NCBI GenBank assembly: GCA_965284645.1
Contig: OZ260106.1
Span: forward strand, 496,001 to 560,000
Origin: JAIBAJ01 sp965284645
Lineage (GTDB): Bacteria; Bacteroidota; Bacteroidia; JAIBAJ01
Direction of reading: 5' to 3'
Length of the DNA: 64,000 nt
The notes beneath the pieces were generated by a model. That model was not told the origin of the DNA. It saw only the letters and a list, made by a program, of their open reading frames with translations, and did no database searches. Of this stretch, positions 1 through 9,941 are shown in pieces; position 1 is the first letter of the stretch; each line of letters opens with the position of its first letter. The translations under genes were made by a program, and so were the position numbers.

Positions 1-3000
1 TAGCACCTGAAATTGGATTAGAACCAACCGTAGAACCTGTACCCCATTGATAATTGGCACCTGTACCTAAAGTTCCACCAATAGCTGTTAAGGTTGTTGA
101 TGCTGAGGCTCCGCATAAACTTGTCGTTCCTGAGATACTTGTTGGAGCGACAGATGCAGTATTTACAGTTACAAGTTGAGTAACCCCGGCTGTAGTAGCT
201 GAACAAGGCGAGGAATTATTCTCAATTCTAACCCAATAAGTTGTTGTTGAACCAGGTGTTACAGTATAACTAATACTTGTTGCACCAGAAATTGGATTAG
301 AACCAACTGTTGCGCCAGTTCCCCATTGATAATTCGCACCAGTTCCTAAGGTTCCCCCAGTTGCTGTTAATGTAGTAGAGGCCGCGGCACCACAAAGCGT
401 TGTGATACCTGAAATGCCTGTAGGTGCAATGGAGGACGCATTAACAACCATGGTTTGAGCAGATGAAAAACCATCTGTACAAGATGAACCAGTAGCTGTC
501 ACCTTAACTCTGTAGTAAAACGTTCCACTAGCAGCTGTAGATGGATTAAAGGTCGTAGCTGTTTCACCTGAAATATCGCTCCATGAACTTATTCCATCAG
601 GTGAGGTTTGCCATTGCAGGCCTGTGGTTCCGGTTCCACCACTAGGTGTTGCTGTTAAGGTTGCTGTTTGACCTACACAATAGGTCAAAGTTCCAGAAAC
701 GGTAACAGAAGGGTCATTTACAATAGTTATTGCTTTCACTGTACTGAATACTTGGGTACCACAAGCATCTGTGATCCGAACTCTATAATTATATGTTCCA
801 CTTGTATTCAAAACAGGAGGATCATAGCTCGTTGCAGTTTGTCCAGAGATATTATTCCCGCTTTCTTGCCATTGATAAGCATATGGTGTTAAGCCACCTG
901 TAGTTCCTGAAACAGTCAATGAAATCGGGTCATATCCTTGACAAGCTGTTTCGGATGTTGTGTTATGAGAACCAGCCACTAAAGCAGGTGGATTTGTAAG
1001 AGTCGTACTATTTGTTGCCGTACAACCAGTTCCTCCTTCAGTTACAATAACAGAATAGGTTCCTGCAGCAGAAGCTGTATAGGTCTGAGCTGTTCCAGAA
1101 CCAGGAGACGGCCAAGAATAGGTAAACACTCCATTAGCGAGCGAACTACCACCATTTGAAACTCCAGAGGTGGCACTAGCTACTAGATTGAGGGTTCCAC
1201 TGGTACAAATCATTCCACTACCAGTGATAGATACAGTTGGGGCACCATGTACTTCTCTTGTAATTGTTGTAGGTGAGCCATTGAAGGCCGCGCAAGAGTT
1301 AGATGGATATACAGAAACCGTTCTTCCTGTTCCTGCCGAACCCCAAAGCACTGTAATTGTTTGAGTACCTTGACCAGATTGAATAACTCCACCACTAACT
1401 GTCCAATTGTAGGTAGTTGCACCTGCTACAGCAGAGGCGGTGTAGGTTCGAGTGGTATTGGCACAAACCGTGGCAGGGGTAGATTGTGTTATCGTTGCAA
1501 CAGAGGCTAGGTTATTAGCCATGGTAAAAGTAAAGTAGGCTGGGGTTGACCATCCGCAACAGACTTCATAGGCCCTAAACCTTACCTGATATGTAGCGCC
1601 TTCAATCCAATCGCCTGATGGCGGAGGCACCGAACCAGGGTTTGCCGATGTTGAAGTAAATACATTGACCGTTGGTGTACTTACCAAGGTTATATCCCAA
1701 TCGTATTGGGTAATGTTGGCCATTTGCCCTGAAGTTAGGTTGGTAGCCAAGGTAATTGGTGAAGTTGGACAAGTTGGAGCAATTACAGTTGAAGCCAATG
1801 TACTTGAACTAATGGTGTTCAACCTGTCTCCAATTAATCGAATAAAACTTGTCAATGTAGTTGAACCTAGTGAAATATTTTTGTTTCCTAACGATGAAGA
1901 TGTTGGGAAATAAATGGATGCCGAATTAGATGAAGCAGAGTAACTTGAAGTACTGCTAGTTAAATTGTTTACAAACAATGGATCTGTTCCTATTCCAGTC
2001 CAACTAGAACCTGAAGTTTTGGTTATATCAATTTGTGAATTTCGGCATCCTTTGTACCAGTTAACTGTAACTGTTCCATCGGCTGGAATCGTAGTACCAG
2101 TTCTAGTTACTGTAGCTCCATTGGCATTTTGCACTGCTGCGCTAATACCCGTTGCACCATCCTGTCCACGACCGCCGTTACCGCCAGTACCGCCAGTACC
2201 TCCATTACCTCCAACCCCACCATCACAATATCCCGCATTGCTCGTTCCGCCTGATCCTGCACTTCCTGCAACACCAGCTCTACCATTCTGTCCTGACCCA
2301 CCGGCACCGGCAGCTCCTGGATTAAGAACACAATCAGTAATTGTTCCTGAACCACCCCAAGCATAAACGCAGAACGAGGATCCTCCACCATACCCAAAGT
2401 TACCTCCTGATCCACCAGCACCACCAGCACCTCCGTTTCCTCCATAACCCCAAAATGGACCACAATCACAAGTACAACAAGTCCCTGAAGCACCAAAGCC
2501 ACCGCCGCCGCCACCGCCACCGCCAAATCCATCTCCTCCTTGGACTCCATTCACTGGAATATAGTAGGTTGATAAACCTCCTGTATTACTAGGTTGGTTG
2601 CCAGCGGTATAGTTTGTTCCTCCTGCTCCATTTGAACCCGAACCTCCGCTGGAGGCATTGCATCCACCTGCATCACAACCATACCAGTTACATCCACCAG
2701 AGCAACATCCAGCTCCTCCTCCTCCTCCTGATGCTCCGCCATTACCTGCACTGCCTGTAGCTCCCGATCCTCCGCATTCAGAACATCCTGCTTTTTCAGT
2801 AGTATTACCAGCTCCTCCAGCTCCTCCAGCTCCGCCGCCACCACTGCCTGACAGGGTAGCACCTGCATCACCAGCTGTTGCTGATGTAGTTGTTACGGAA
2901 CAGCGTGTCATGGTGAAACCAGTTTGACCTGACAGATAAAATCCATAGATCGATTTACCTTTGTTTCCTGTTGAACCACTAATACCTGCAGGTAATACCG

Positions 3001-6000
3001 TTACTGTGATATCTTTAACTGTAACATTATTTCCACCAACTCTGAATGCAATATGGTGTCCAGTATTGGTGCCTGCATCAGTAAATAAGGTAGGGTTCAT
3101 TGTAATTATTGTTGATGAGCCTGTGCTTTTTATCCAATCGGCTCCAGATACCGTATAACCACCATCAATTGTCAAACCTGCTGGAATAGTAATGGTATTG
3201 GTATAGGTATAGTTTCCTGACTGCATCAGGATATGGTTCCTTGAATTATCGTTGTTGTAAATCTGAATGGCTGTTGGTAGATCGACTGTACAACTTTTCT
3301 GACCAAGGGCCGGATATGTTGTTGCTCCACCCGGTGAAACATAAATAAAGTTACAAGCATCTACTGCCGTTCCGCTTGCTGGGAAGGTTATCGCAACAGT
3401 TGTGGAAGAACTTGTACAAGAGGTATTAACCGCATCCCTTACCTGAAACTCATAGCTAGTTCCATTTGAAAGACCTGGGAAGTTATTCGCTGATTGCCAA
3501 GCTGACCAAACCCCAGATGTTGGTGGAGTGCGGTAACGGTATTGATACGTTGTTGAAGCTCCGCCAACTGGATTTACAGTTACATCTGCCGATGTATAGG
3601 TATTTCCTGAACAGGCATAACCTGTAAGCGTAGAGAAGGTGATTGCAGAAGGTTGGTTAAATGTTACACTTCCTGTTGCAGTACATCCGTTGTTGTTTGT
3701 CACTACTACTGTGTAAGACCTTGCACTCATACCTGTTGGATCTTCCGCAGCCGATGTAAACCCTGATGGTGAAGATGTCCAACTAAAGGTATTTCCTCCC
3801 GATCCGCCAGTTACGGTCGAATTGACGGAACCATCCGAAGCACCATTGCAACTTACCTCCCATCCATTGTAGTCAGAGGGGGACAAGCTAACGGCCAATT
3901 CCGTTGGTTGGTCAAGAGATATGGACCCGATTCCGCCACAACCGACATTGTCAATAGCTGTTACATTGAAAGTAGCGCTTTGTAGACCTGTTATCGTGTT
4001 GGTAAGCGAAGCAACACTGTTTGTAGTTCCGTTAGACCAATAATAGGTAACTGGTGTAACTGGTGATCCGCCAGTCAAAGTGGCAATAGCATCTCCATTT
4101 GAGCCGCCATAGCAACTAATCTCATAACCATTGTGTTGTGTGCTTGTCATGACAACAGTAAACGAAGAGGTGATGGTTACAGTGATGGCTACTTGATCGC
4201 TTTCGCAACCTGTTGTTGAATTGTAGGTCGTTACATAATAAGTGTTCGTACCCACTATACTTGCCGTATAGCTCGTTCCTGTTGCGATTAATGTTGAAGT
4301 TGAGTTCGGACCATAGAACCTACAGGTGTTTCCATTTGCCCCTATTGTTGGTGTAATATTAGAAAGTCCACATCCTGTTATGGTTGTTGAAGTGAATGTA
4401 GGTACTGATGGTTTAATGTTCATTGGCCAAGAGGCAATTGTGCCCCAAGCCGTAGTTGTACATCCAAACGTACCGTCCACTCTTCTAGACTGAACAATTA
4501 CGGCTGTAGTTCCACCCAAGGTGGCAATACTTGCGCCATTGGTATAGGTGCTCCAAGTTGCTCCGTTATCAATACTAAATCTAAATTCATTTGTTGCGGA
4601 TCCTGTTCCCCCTGAACCTGCAGTGCCGGTTGCGCTTACCGCTGTACCTTCACATATAGTTGTTCCATTAGATGGTGTGGCTGATGAAAGGGTTGGTGCA
4701 ACGGGTTGGGCTGCCAATGGCCAAGTTGCCAATACTGTAGGACCTGTTGCTGTGCATCCGTAGCTTCCCGCAGACCTGCTTGCCCGTACTTGTACACTAG
4801 TACTGCCACCCGATGTATTAATGGTTGACCCAGAGGTATAGGCACTCCAAGCGCCGCCGCCATTTATGCTAAACTGGTAAGAATCAGCTGCGCCTGTTGA
4901 GCCGCCAGATCCTGCTGTTATATTGGCCAAGGGGCCATTGTATCCGATACAAAGTGTAGTGCCGCTTGCTGGGGTGGCAGAAGATAAAGTTGGATTTACA
5001 ACTGTAGCGCCTACAGTCCATGTGCAAACGGTTGTCCAAGCGGTAGTTGTACAACCAAACGAACCTGCAGTTCGGCTAGCCTGAACGATTACTGAACCTG
5101 TTGCACCGGTTGTAGTTATTGCAGAGCCATTGGTATAGGTATTCCAAGTTGAACCTCCATTGATACTGAATCGATACTGATCGGCAGCTCCACTTGAACC
5201 TCCGCTACCCGCATTGCAGGTAACCGTACCGGTATTGAAACCTGCACAGATTGTAGATCCGCTAACAGGGCTTGCAACTGATAAGGTTGGAGAAACTGGT
5301 GAGGTTCCTACCGTCCAAGTGCAAACTGTTGTCCATGCAGTTGTGGAACAGCCCAAGGTACCATCAACCCTTCTGGATTGTACAATAACAGAGCCTGTTG
5401 CTCCGGTAGTGTTAATGGCTGCCCCGTTGGTGTAGGCCGAATAGGCCCCGCCACCGTTGATGCTAACCTGATATTGATCCACTGCTCCAGTTGTTCCGCC
5501 AGTTCCTGCATTGCAGGTAACCGTACCAGAATAACCAGCACAGATGGTACTACCATTCGAAGCGCTGGACGAAAGCAAAGTAGGAGCAACTGGCTGGGCA
5601 ATTATCGGCCAAGTAGCCAGAACTGTTGGTCCAGTGGCGGAACAGCCGTAACTGCCTGCAGAGCGGCTGGCTCTGACCTGAACACTTGTTGTGGCGCCGG
5701 TTGTATTTATGGTACCTCCTGAAGTATAGGCACTCCATGCACCTCCTCCGTTTATACTAAATTGGTAACTATCTGCAGCTCCTGCTGACCCACCGCTACC
5801 TGCATTAATTGTTGCTGAAGGACCGTTGTAACCTGGACAGATGCTTGTGCCTGAAACCGGACTGGCCGTATTCAAGGTCGGATTTACTGTTGCTGTGCTA
5901 AGCGTCCAAGTACACATGGTAGTCCAGGCGGAGGTAGTACATCCATAGGAACCTGCTGTCCTACTAGATTGCACTATTACACTTCCTGTGGCCGACGATG

Positions 6001-7522
6001 TATTGATTGCTGCACCATTGGTGTATGCACTCCAAGTACTACCGCCATCTATACTAACCCGGTATTGATCGGCTGCACCACTTGAGCCACCTGAACCCGC
6101 ATTACAGGTCACTGTACCGGTATTGAATCCTGCACAGATGACCGTTCCACTAGCAGGGTTGGCACTTGAAAGAGTCGGCCCCACAACCGCTGAGGCAACC
6201 GGCCAAGTGCAAAGGGTAGTCCATGAAGATGCCGCACATGAAGCTGGTGTTCCTGCTGTTCTTCTTGCTTGAATTATTACGTTTCCGCTTGCACCCGTAG
6301 TGTTGATGGCTGCCCCATTTGTGTAAGAAGCCCAAGAAGAACCGTTGTTGATACTGACTTGGTATTCCCCTGCAGCTCCAGATGCACCACCTGAACCTGC
6401 TGTCATGGTTACTGTACCACTGTTGTAACCTGCACAAATACTTGTACCATTGGCTGGACTAGCCGAGGTTAAAGTAGGGGCTATTGGAGTTGATACCACA
6501 GACCAAGTATATGTTTGAGCGGCTGGGGTAGCGCAGGTTCCGCTACATCCAGTTGTTGAAACTTCAATTCTATTTGTTAGATCTCCTCCATATACAGAAG
6601 TATAAGAAGTTGTTCCAGAATAACCAGACCAACTCGTACCGTTCCAGAATCTATATTGCAGTGAACAACCGACCCCACCAGATATGGAAGCTGAATTTAC
6701 AGCTACTGCACTTCCGGCGCAGGCGCCAGAGGCAACGGCAGGACTAGGAGTGGCACCTACTATACTTGGATTGGCAGGTGGAGTAAATGTAAGGGTACCC
6801 GAAAATCCACTGCGGCAAGGAGTGGAACCATTAGTAGCTCTAACACGCGCATAGTATGTAGTGCCTGGCGTTAATCCAGTGATTACTGCAGAAGTAGAAC
6901 CAAGGCTTACACTTGCGTTACAGGGCTGTCCACCGCAGTTGTTGCCAGCCAAATTGGATACGAAACCTGCATCCGTGGCTACCTGAAGCTCGTACCCTTG
7001 GGCATAACTTGAAGCGCCCCAAGTAAGCGTAACTTGGTTACAACCATTGGTGCTAACACTTGGTGTTCCAGGAACTGTAGGTGTAGCGATACTATAGTTC
7101 AACACCGCGGATGAACCCGACCATGTTCCTGTGTTTCTGAAAATACCTGTAGCTAGGGTGCCACTAAGCGTATTGAAGTACCCCGGATTGGCGGTGTACT
7201 GAGTTCCATTGATACAATACCCGTTTGATTGGGCATTGTTGGAATAGGAAATCTGATAAAACACACCGTTGGTATAAGAAATGTTGTAGGATTGTCCGGC
7301 ACCTAGACTTAGCGCCTGGTTGCTACAAGTTGGTGCGGCTGCAGTTCCTGATGTAACAACATTACATTGTCCCATTGCAAGCCAAGGAGAAAACAATAGA
7401 CCTAGAATTCCGATAATTGCAGCATTTCGAAAACTTCTTGAAAGAAAATTAATTGATTCTACCGAATAATTTGGAGAAACAAATTTTGGAAGTCTGCCTT
7501 TTTGGGTAAATAAACTTATCAT
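1..7522 (-). CDS. giant secreted multidomain adhesin, N-terminal 2,507 codons (C-terminus outside window)
   Basis: One uninterrupted minus-strand frame runs from an ATG at 7522 to the window edge, so the protein is truncated by the window, not by mutation. Residues about 1-52 form a long signal peptide: a basic 30-residue extension, then a hydrophobic core ending SPWLAMG before Q. A fibronectin-III-like domain follows (about 148-245). Then come seven tandem modules of about 92 residues, encoded at about 4430-6480, each with an ICAGYNSGTVT-like start and an AWTTVCTWTV-like end. After them are SprB/PKD-like modules, a right-handed beta-helix-like region (ILMQSGNYTYTNTITIPAG), a Gly/Cys-rich insert (encoded at about 2120-2900), and further Ig/PKD-like modules that repeat at about 80-residue spacing up to the edge. 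Such proteins in Bacteroidota are exported, usually by T9SS, and act at the cell surface. The sorting domain would be in the missing part. Ligand unknown. Confidence 0.9.
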   Translation of the reverse strand, partial: MISLFTQKGRLPKFVSPNYSVESINFLSRSFRNAAIIGILGLLFSPWLAMGQCNVVTSGTAAAPTCSNQALSLGAGQSYNISYTNGVFYQISYSNNAQSNGYCINGTQYTANPGYFNTLSGTLATGIFRNTGTWSGSSAVLNYSIATPTVPGTPSVSTNGCNQVTLTWGASSYAQGYELQVATDAGFVSNLAGNNCGGQPCNASVSLGSTSAVITGLTPGTTYYARVRATNGSTPCRSGFSGTLTFTPPANPSIVGATPSPAVASGACAGSAVAVNSASISGGVGCSLQYRFWNGTSWSGYSGTTSYTSVYGGDLTNRIEVSTTGCSGTCATPAAQTYTWSVVSTPIAPTLTSASPANGTSICAGYNSGTVTMTAGSGGASGAAGEYQVSINNGSSWASYTNGAAINTTGASGNVIIQARRTAGTPASCAASSWTTLCTWPVASAVVGPTLSSANPASGTVICAGFNTGTVTCNAGSGGSSGAADQYRVSIDGGSTWSAYTNGAAINTSSATGSVIVQSSRTAGSYGCTTSAWTTMCTWTLSTATVNPTLNTASPVSGTSICPGYNGPSATINAGSGGSAGAADSYQFSINGGGAWSAYTSGGTINTTGATTSVQVRASRSAGSYGCSATGPTVLATWPIIAQPVAPTLLSSSASNGSTICAGYSGTVTCNAGTGGTTGAVDQYQVSINGGGAYSAYTNGAAINTTGATGSVIVQSRRVDGTLGCSTTAWTTVCTWTVGTSPVSPTLSVASPVSGSTICAGFNTGTVTCNAGSGGSSGAADQYRFSINGGSTWNTYTNGSAITTTGATGSVIVQASRTAGSFGCTTTAWTTVCTWTVGATVVNPTLSSATPASGTTLCIGYNGPLANITAGSGGSTGAADSYQFSINGGGAWSAYTSGSTINTSGGSTSVQVRASRSAGSYGCTATGPTVLATWPLAAQPVAPTLSSATPSNGTTICEGTAVSATGTAGSGGTGSATNEFRFSIDNGATWSTYTNGASIATLGGTTAVIVQSRRVDGTFGCTTTAWGTIASWPMNIKPSVPTFTSTTITGCGLSNITPTIGANGNTCRFYGPNSTSTLIATGTSYTASIVGTNTYYVTTYNSTTGCESDQVAITVTITSSFTVVMTSTQHNGYEISCYGGSNGDAIATLTGGSPVTPVTYYWSNGTTNSVASLTNTITGLQSATFNVTAIDNVGCGGIGSISLDQPTELAVSLSPSDYNGWEVSCNGASDGSVNSTVTGGSGGNTFSWTSSPSGFTSAAEDPTGMSARSYTVVVTNNNGCTATGSVTFNQPSAITFSTLTGYACSGNTYTSADVTVNPVGGASTTYQYRYRTPPTSGVWSAWQSANNFPGLSNGTSYEFQVRDAVNTSCTSSSTTVAITFPASGTAVDACNFIYVSPGGATTYPALGQKSCTVDLPTAIQIYNNDNSRNHILMQSGNYTYTNTITIPAGLTIDGGYTVSGADWIKSTGSSTIITMNPTLFTDAGTNTGHHIAFRVGGNNVTVKDITVTVLPAGISGSTGNKGKSIYGFYLSGQTGFTMTRCSVTTTSATAGDAGATLSGSGGGGAGGAGGAGNTTEKAGCSECGGSGATGSAGNGGASGGGGGAGCCSGGCNWYGCDAGGCNASSGGSGSNGAGGTNYTAGNQPSNTGGLSTYYIPVNGVQGGDGFGGGGGGGGGFGASGTCCTCDCGPFWGYGGNGGAGGAGGSGGNFGYGGGSSFCVYAWGGSGTITDCVLNPGAAGAGGSGQNGRAGVAGSAGSGGTSNAGYCDGGVGGNGGTGGTGGNGGRGQDGATGISAAVQNANGATVTRTGTTIPADGTVTVNWYKGCRNSQIDITKTSGSSWTGIGTDPLFVNNLTSSTSSYSASSNSASIYFPTSSSLGNKNISLGSTTLTSFIRLIGDRLNTISSSTLASTVIAPTCPTSPITLATNLTSGQMANITQYDWDITLVSTPTVNVFTSTSANPGSVPPPSGDWIEGATYQVRFRAYEVCCGWSTPAYFTFTMANNLASVATITQSTPATVCANTTRTYTASAVAGATTYNWTVSGGVIQSGQGTQTITVLWGSAGTGRTVSVYPSNSCAAFNGSPTTITREVHGAPTVSITGSGMICTSGTLNLVASATSGVSNGGSSLANGVFTYSWPSPGSGTAQTYTASAAGTYSVIVTEGGTGCTATNSTTLTNPPALVAGSHNTTSETACQGYDPISLTVSGTTGGLTPYAYQWQESGNNISGQTATSYDPPVLNTSGTYNYRVRITDACGTQVFSTVKAITIVNDPSVTVSGTLTYCVGQTATLTATPSGGTGTTGLQWQTSPDGISSWSDISGETATTFNPSTAASGTFYYRVKVTATGSSCTDGFSSAQTMVVNASSIAPTGISGITTLCGAAASTTLTATGGTLGTGANYQWGTGATVGSNPISGATSISYTVTPGSTTTYWVRIENNSSPCSATTAGVTQLVTVNTASVAPTSISGTTSLCGASASTTLTAIGGTLGTGANYQWGTGSTVGSNPISGA

Positions 7523-8212
7523 AAGCGAATGATTAGTAATTTGTTAAACAAACCAACACTTTAACCCTTTAAAGAGCCAAAATGCTGATGTTGGGGAAAA
7601 TATCAAATTCAAAAGTCTTAAAAGTCGAAATTTTAATTTATTCCGTTGTCCTTAAATGAATTTAAAAACAATTGAACTAAAATTACGAACTCTTCAATCG
7701 CAACGTTAAGGTATTTTTTTCAAAAATCCAAAAAAAAGAATAAAAAACTAAATAATTAGCTTATTTAGCTATGCCCTTAGAATATTAAAAGAACAATTGA
7801 TTTTTCTAGCGTCAAAATTTAAAAAAGGGATGCAAACCGAAAACATCTTCGAAAAAAACTGATAAAAATCATTGTAATTAAGAAAGTTACCTTATAAGAC
7901 ACAAACAACCTCAGGTTTAATTTTGAATCATTGGTAGTATGAGAATCTTTATACTCCGAACCATTACAAATACAAATTCTCTTATTTTAATAATTAAATA
8001 AGTTACAAAAAAAACGAAATATAAGAATTTAATCTCTGATACGAGGTTGATTTCGACATCGAAACTCTATCCGATTTTGGTTAGAATTGGACAAAAACTC
8101 CCTTATTTAACAACCTAACTGTTTTTTGTATTAAAAATTCTTAAAAATCCTATCCTTAAAACAATCAGGAAAAATGTAACTCATTGGGATTTTATACAAA
8201 CATAAATTAGGC
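7523..8212. other. AT-rich intergenic region, no gene seen
   Basis: This 690-bp stretch separates the start of the giant adhesin from the 3' end of the serine hydrolase gene; both genes are on the minus strand. It is very AT-rich and stop-dense on both strands. It should contain the adhesin promoter and leader, but I found no convincing TAnnTTTG element. It holds none of the repeat families found elsewhere in the window. Confidence 0.6.
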
Positions 8213-9208
8213 CTATTCAATATTTTTATAAACCATCCTCGAAACTTCAGAAATAACGGATGCTAATTGGTCAAAATCCTTTCCTCTTGTCATAACACAC
8301 AACAAATAAGTATGACCATTGGAATAAATGATCCCGCAATCATGAAGCTGGCGTTGACCTGTCTCTACAAGTTCCCTTTCGCCAAATTTATGTGCAACAA
8401 TAGCATAAGGATCGTCAATACCGGCCTTTAAACCTTTAAGAAAGGTAGATCGAGATAGGAATTCCAAGGCCATTTCTGAATTTTGATGATTTAGATAGGT
8501 TCCATTGTATAAAATCCGAAAAAAAGTAGCATAATCCCTTACCGTCATAAAATCTTGGGAATTTCTAATTCCAGGAACTACAATACCCAAATCATTATGC
8601 ACTCTAAGTAAACTTGTATCCGGAATCAATTGAATAATTAATCCCTTGGCTTCGTTATCAGAATGGACAATCATTCTTTCTGCCAAATCTAAAACAGAAT
8701 AAGTATTCCCGATTTTTAAAGAAATTGAATCAAAAATATTCTGTTTATACCCTGGGTCGACCAATTGGGTATATTTTATCTTTTTATTAAAAAAACCTGG
8801 ATTACGTTCCTCTTCTTTCAATACAGCAATTAGAATTGGCACTTTCAATAAACTAGCTGGAGCATATGTTTCTTCTTGATCAATTCCAAAAACAGGACCA
8901 TTGTTCAAATCGCGAAAATAAATAGACACGTGTGAGGCAACACCGCTTTCTTTGGTTTTTTTAATATATTTATCCAAACCATCTCGCAATTTTACAATTG
9001 TAGGAGGATCAATGTTTACAACACTTTGACAATCGAGAATTGGATTTATTAGCTTAAAACCAGATTGTCGTTTCTCAACTTTAACAGAATTGGTAATTCC
9101 ATTGGATGAGATTGTTTTTCCTTTTAATACAGATTTGACGAGATATCCTGCCACAAATGAAACAATGGAAATCGAAACACCAATCACAATACCTTTTGCA
9201 CTTCTCAT
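8213..9208 (-). CDS. membrane-anchored class A beta-lactamase-like serine hydrolase
   Basis: 331 residues. An N-terminal hydrophobic segment (about 7-27) should anchor or export it to the periplasm. The penicillin-recognising fold is shown by the SxxK motif S119-L-L-K122 within YAPASLLKVP, the SDN motif at 183-185 (VHSDNEAKG), and KFG at 274-276 in place of KTG. I could not find the ExxLN motif that carries the deacylating Glu166 of true class A beta-lactamases; the equivalent stretch reads GIRNSQDFMTVRDYA. The protein may therefore be a PBP-like peptidase or other serine hydrolase, not a resistance enzyme. It is alone, with long intergenic regions on both sides. Confidence 0.8.
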   Translation of the reverse strand: MRSAKGIVIGVSISIVSFVAGYLVKSVLKGKTISSNGITNSVKVEKRQSGFKLINPILDCQSVVNIDPPTIVKLRDGLDKYIKKTKESGVASHVSIYFRDLNNGPVFGIDQEETYAPASLLKVPILIAVLKEEERNPGFFNKKIKYTQLVDPGYKQNIFDSISLKIGNTYSVLDLAERMIVHSDNEAKGLIIQLIPDTSLLRVHNDLGIVVPGIRNSQDFMTVRDYATFFRILYNGTYLNHQNSEMALEFLSRSTFLKGLKAGIDDPYAIVAHKFGERELVETGQRQLHDCGIIYSNGHTYLLCVMTRGKDFDQLASVISEVSRMVYKNIE

Positions 9209-9511
9209 TTCTTCTTTCTAATTCTTACCTAAAGAGGTGATTTTCAATATTTAATAGAGGCCAAAAATATAGTAAGGCATTATTTGAATGAGGTTTTTTT
9301 TTCTTAATCCTTTCAATTCCTATTTTTAATAGTTCTATTTTTATTACCACCCGACAATTAAGCAAATTCGTCCGTTCTACTTTCAATTAAAACTGACTAG
9401 AAATTGGAAATTCTAACTCAATACAACCAATTCTATATCAAGTTATTCGGTTAAATTAATCCTTCCATTGATAAATTTTAGGAAATAGTATATTCATGTC
9501 CTTTGGTTTTA

Positions 9512-9637
9512 TACCGATTATAAATCTGTAATAGTCCAATTATGGTTCGCAATAATTTGCCTAAACAGCTTTTATATCGCATTTACCAAACTAAATTTAT
9601 AAAGTGCCTTTGGACCATTTATAAATTAAAATTGGTA
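9512..9637 (+). repeat. R1 repeat, copy A (MITE-like)
   Basis: A 126-bp unit starting TACCGATTATAAATCTG and ending AAATTAAAATTGGTA. It is bounded on each side by TA, compatible with a TA target duplication. Closely related copies lie at 23172-23298 (inverted) and 52810-52936. The ends are short imperfect inverted repeats (TACCGATT against TACCAATT). No coding capacity. Confidence 0.8.
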
Positions 9638-9660
9638 TAACAACTGTGGAATGAAAAACA

Positions 9661-9842
9661 AAAGCCCAGCTACAGTAGAATGTTATGCGGAGATGTCGGG
9701 CAAGGATAGAGCGTGATACCCCACAAGCATGCGGAGTGCTAACGGAGCAGGCTGAGGAGTATTAGCGATAGCCTGACCCAACCGCCTTGGAAAATGCTTA
9801 TAAAGTGGTAGAATGGTTTTGGGCGGTTGGGGGCCCGCCAAA
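9661..9842 (-). repeat. R3 structured repeat, copy A
   Basis: Read on the minus strand from TTTGGCGGGCCCC at 9842. Helix 1 pairs 9822-9830 with 9778-9786 (CCAACCGCC with GGCGGTTGG). Helix 2 pairs 9756-9762 with 9716-9722 (ATACTCC with GGGGTAT). It starts 100 bp beyond the stop of aceA, past its terminator, in the same direction. The outer boundary near 9661 is approximate. Confidence 0.8.
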
Positions 9843-9880
9843 GACTAAAAATCAAACATGAACTACTGGTTGGCCCTACT

Positions 9881-9921
9881 AACAAAAAAAACTCCTTACC
9901 AACTAAGTGTTGATAAGGAGT
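9881..9921 (-). terminator. terminator of aceA
   Basis: Inverted repeat at 9891-9921 (ACTCCTTACCAACT with TGTTGATAAGGAGT). On the minus strand it is followed by a T run (9884-9890). It lies 21 bp past the aceA stop. An A run on the other side could make it bidirectional. Confidence 0.85.
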
Positions 9922-9941
9922 AAAAAAATTAAAAGTAAAAA

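Noticed and set aside
1965..2927. Plus-strand open frames rich in Pro (for example 1965-2366 and 2658-2927)
   Set aside because: They are antisense to the Gly-rich part of the giant adhesin; Gly codons GGN read as Pro codons CCN on the other strand. The adhesin frame on the minus strand is continuous and has a signal peptide.
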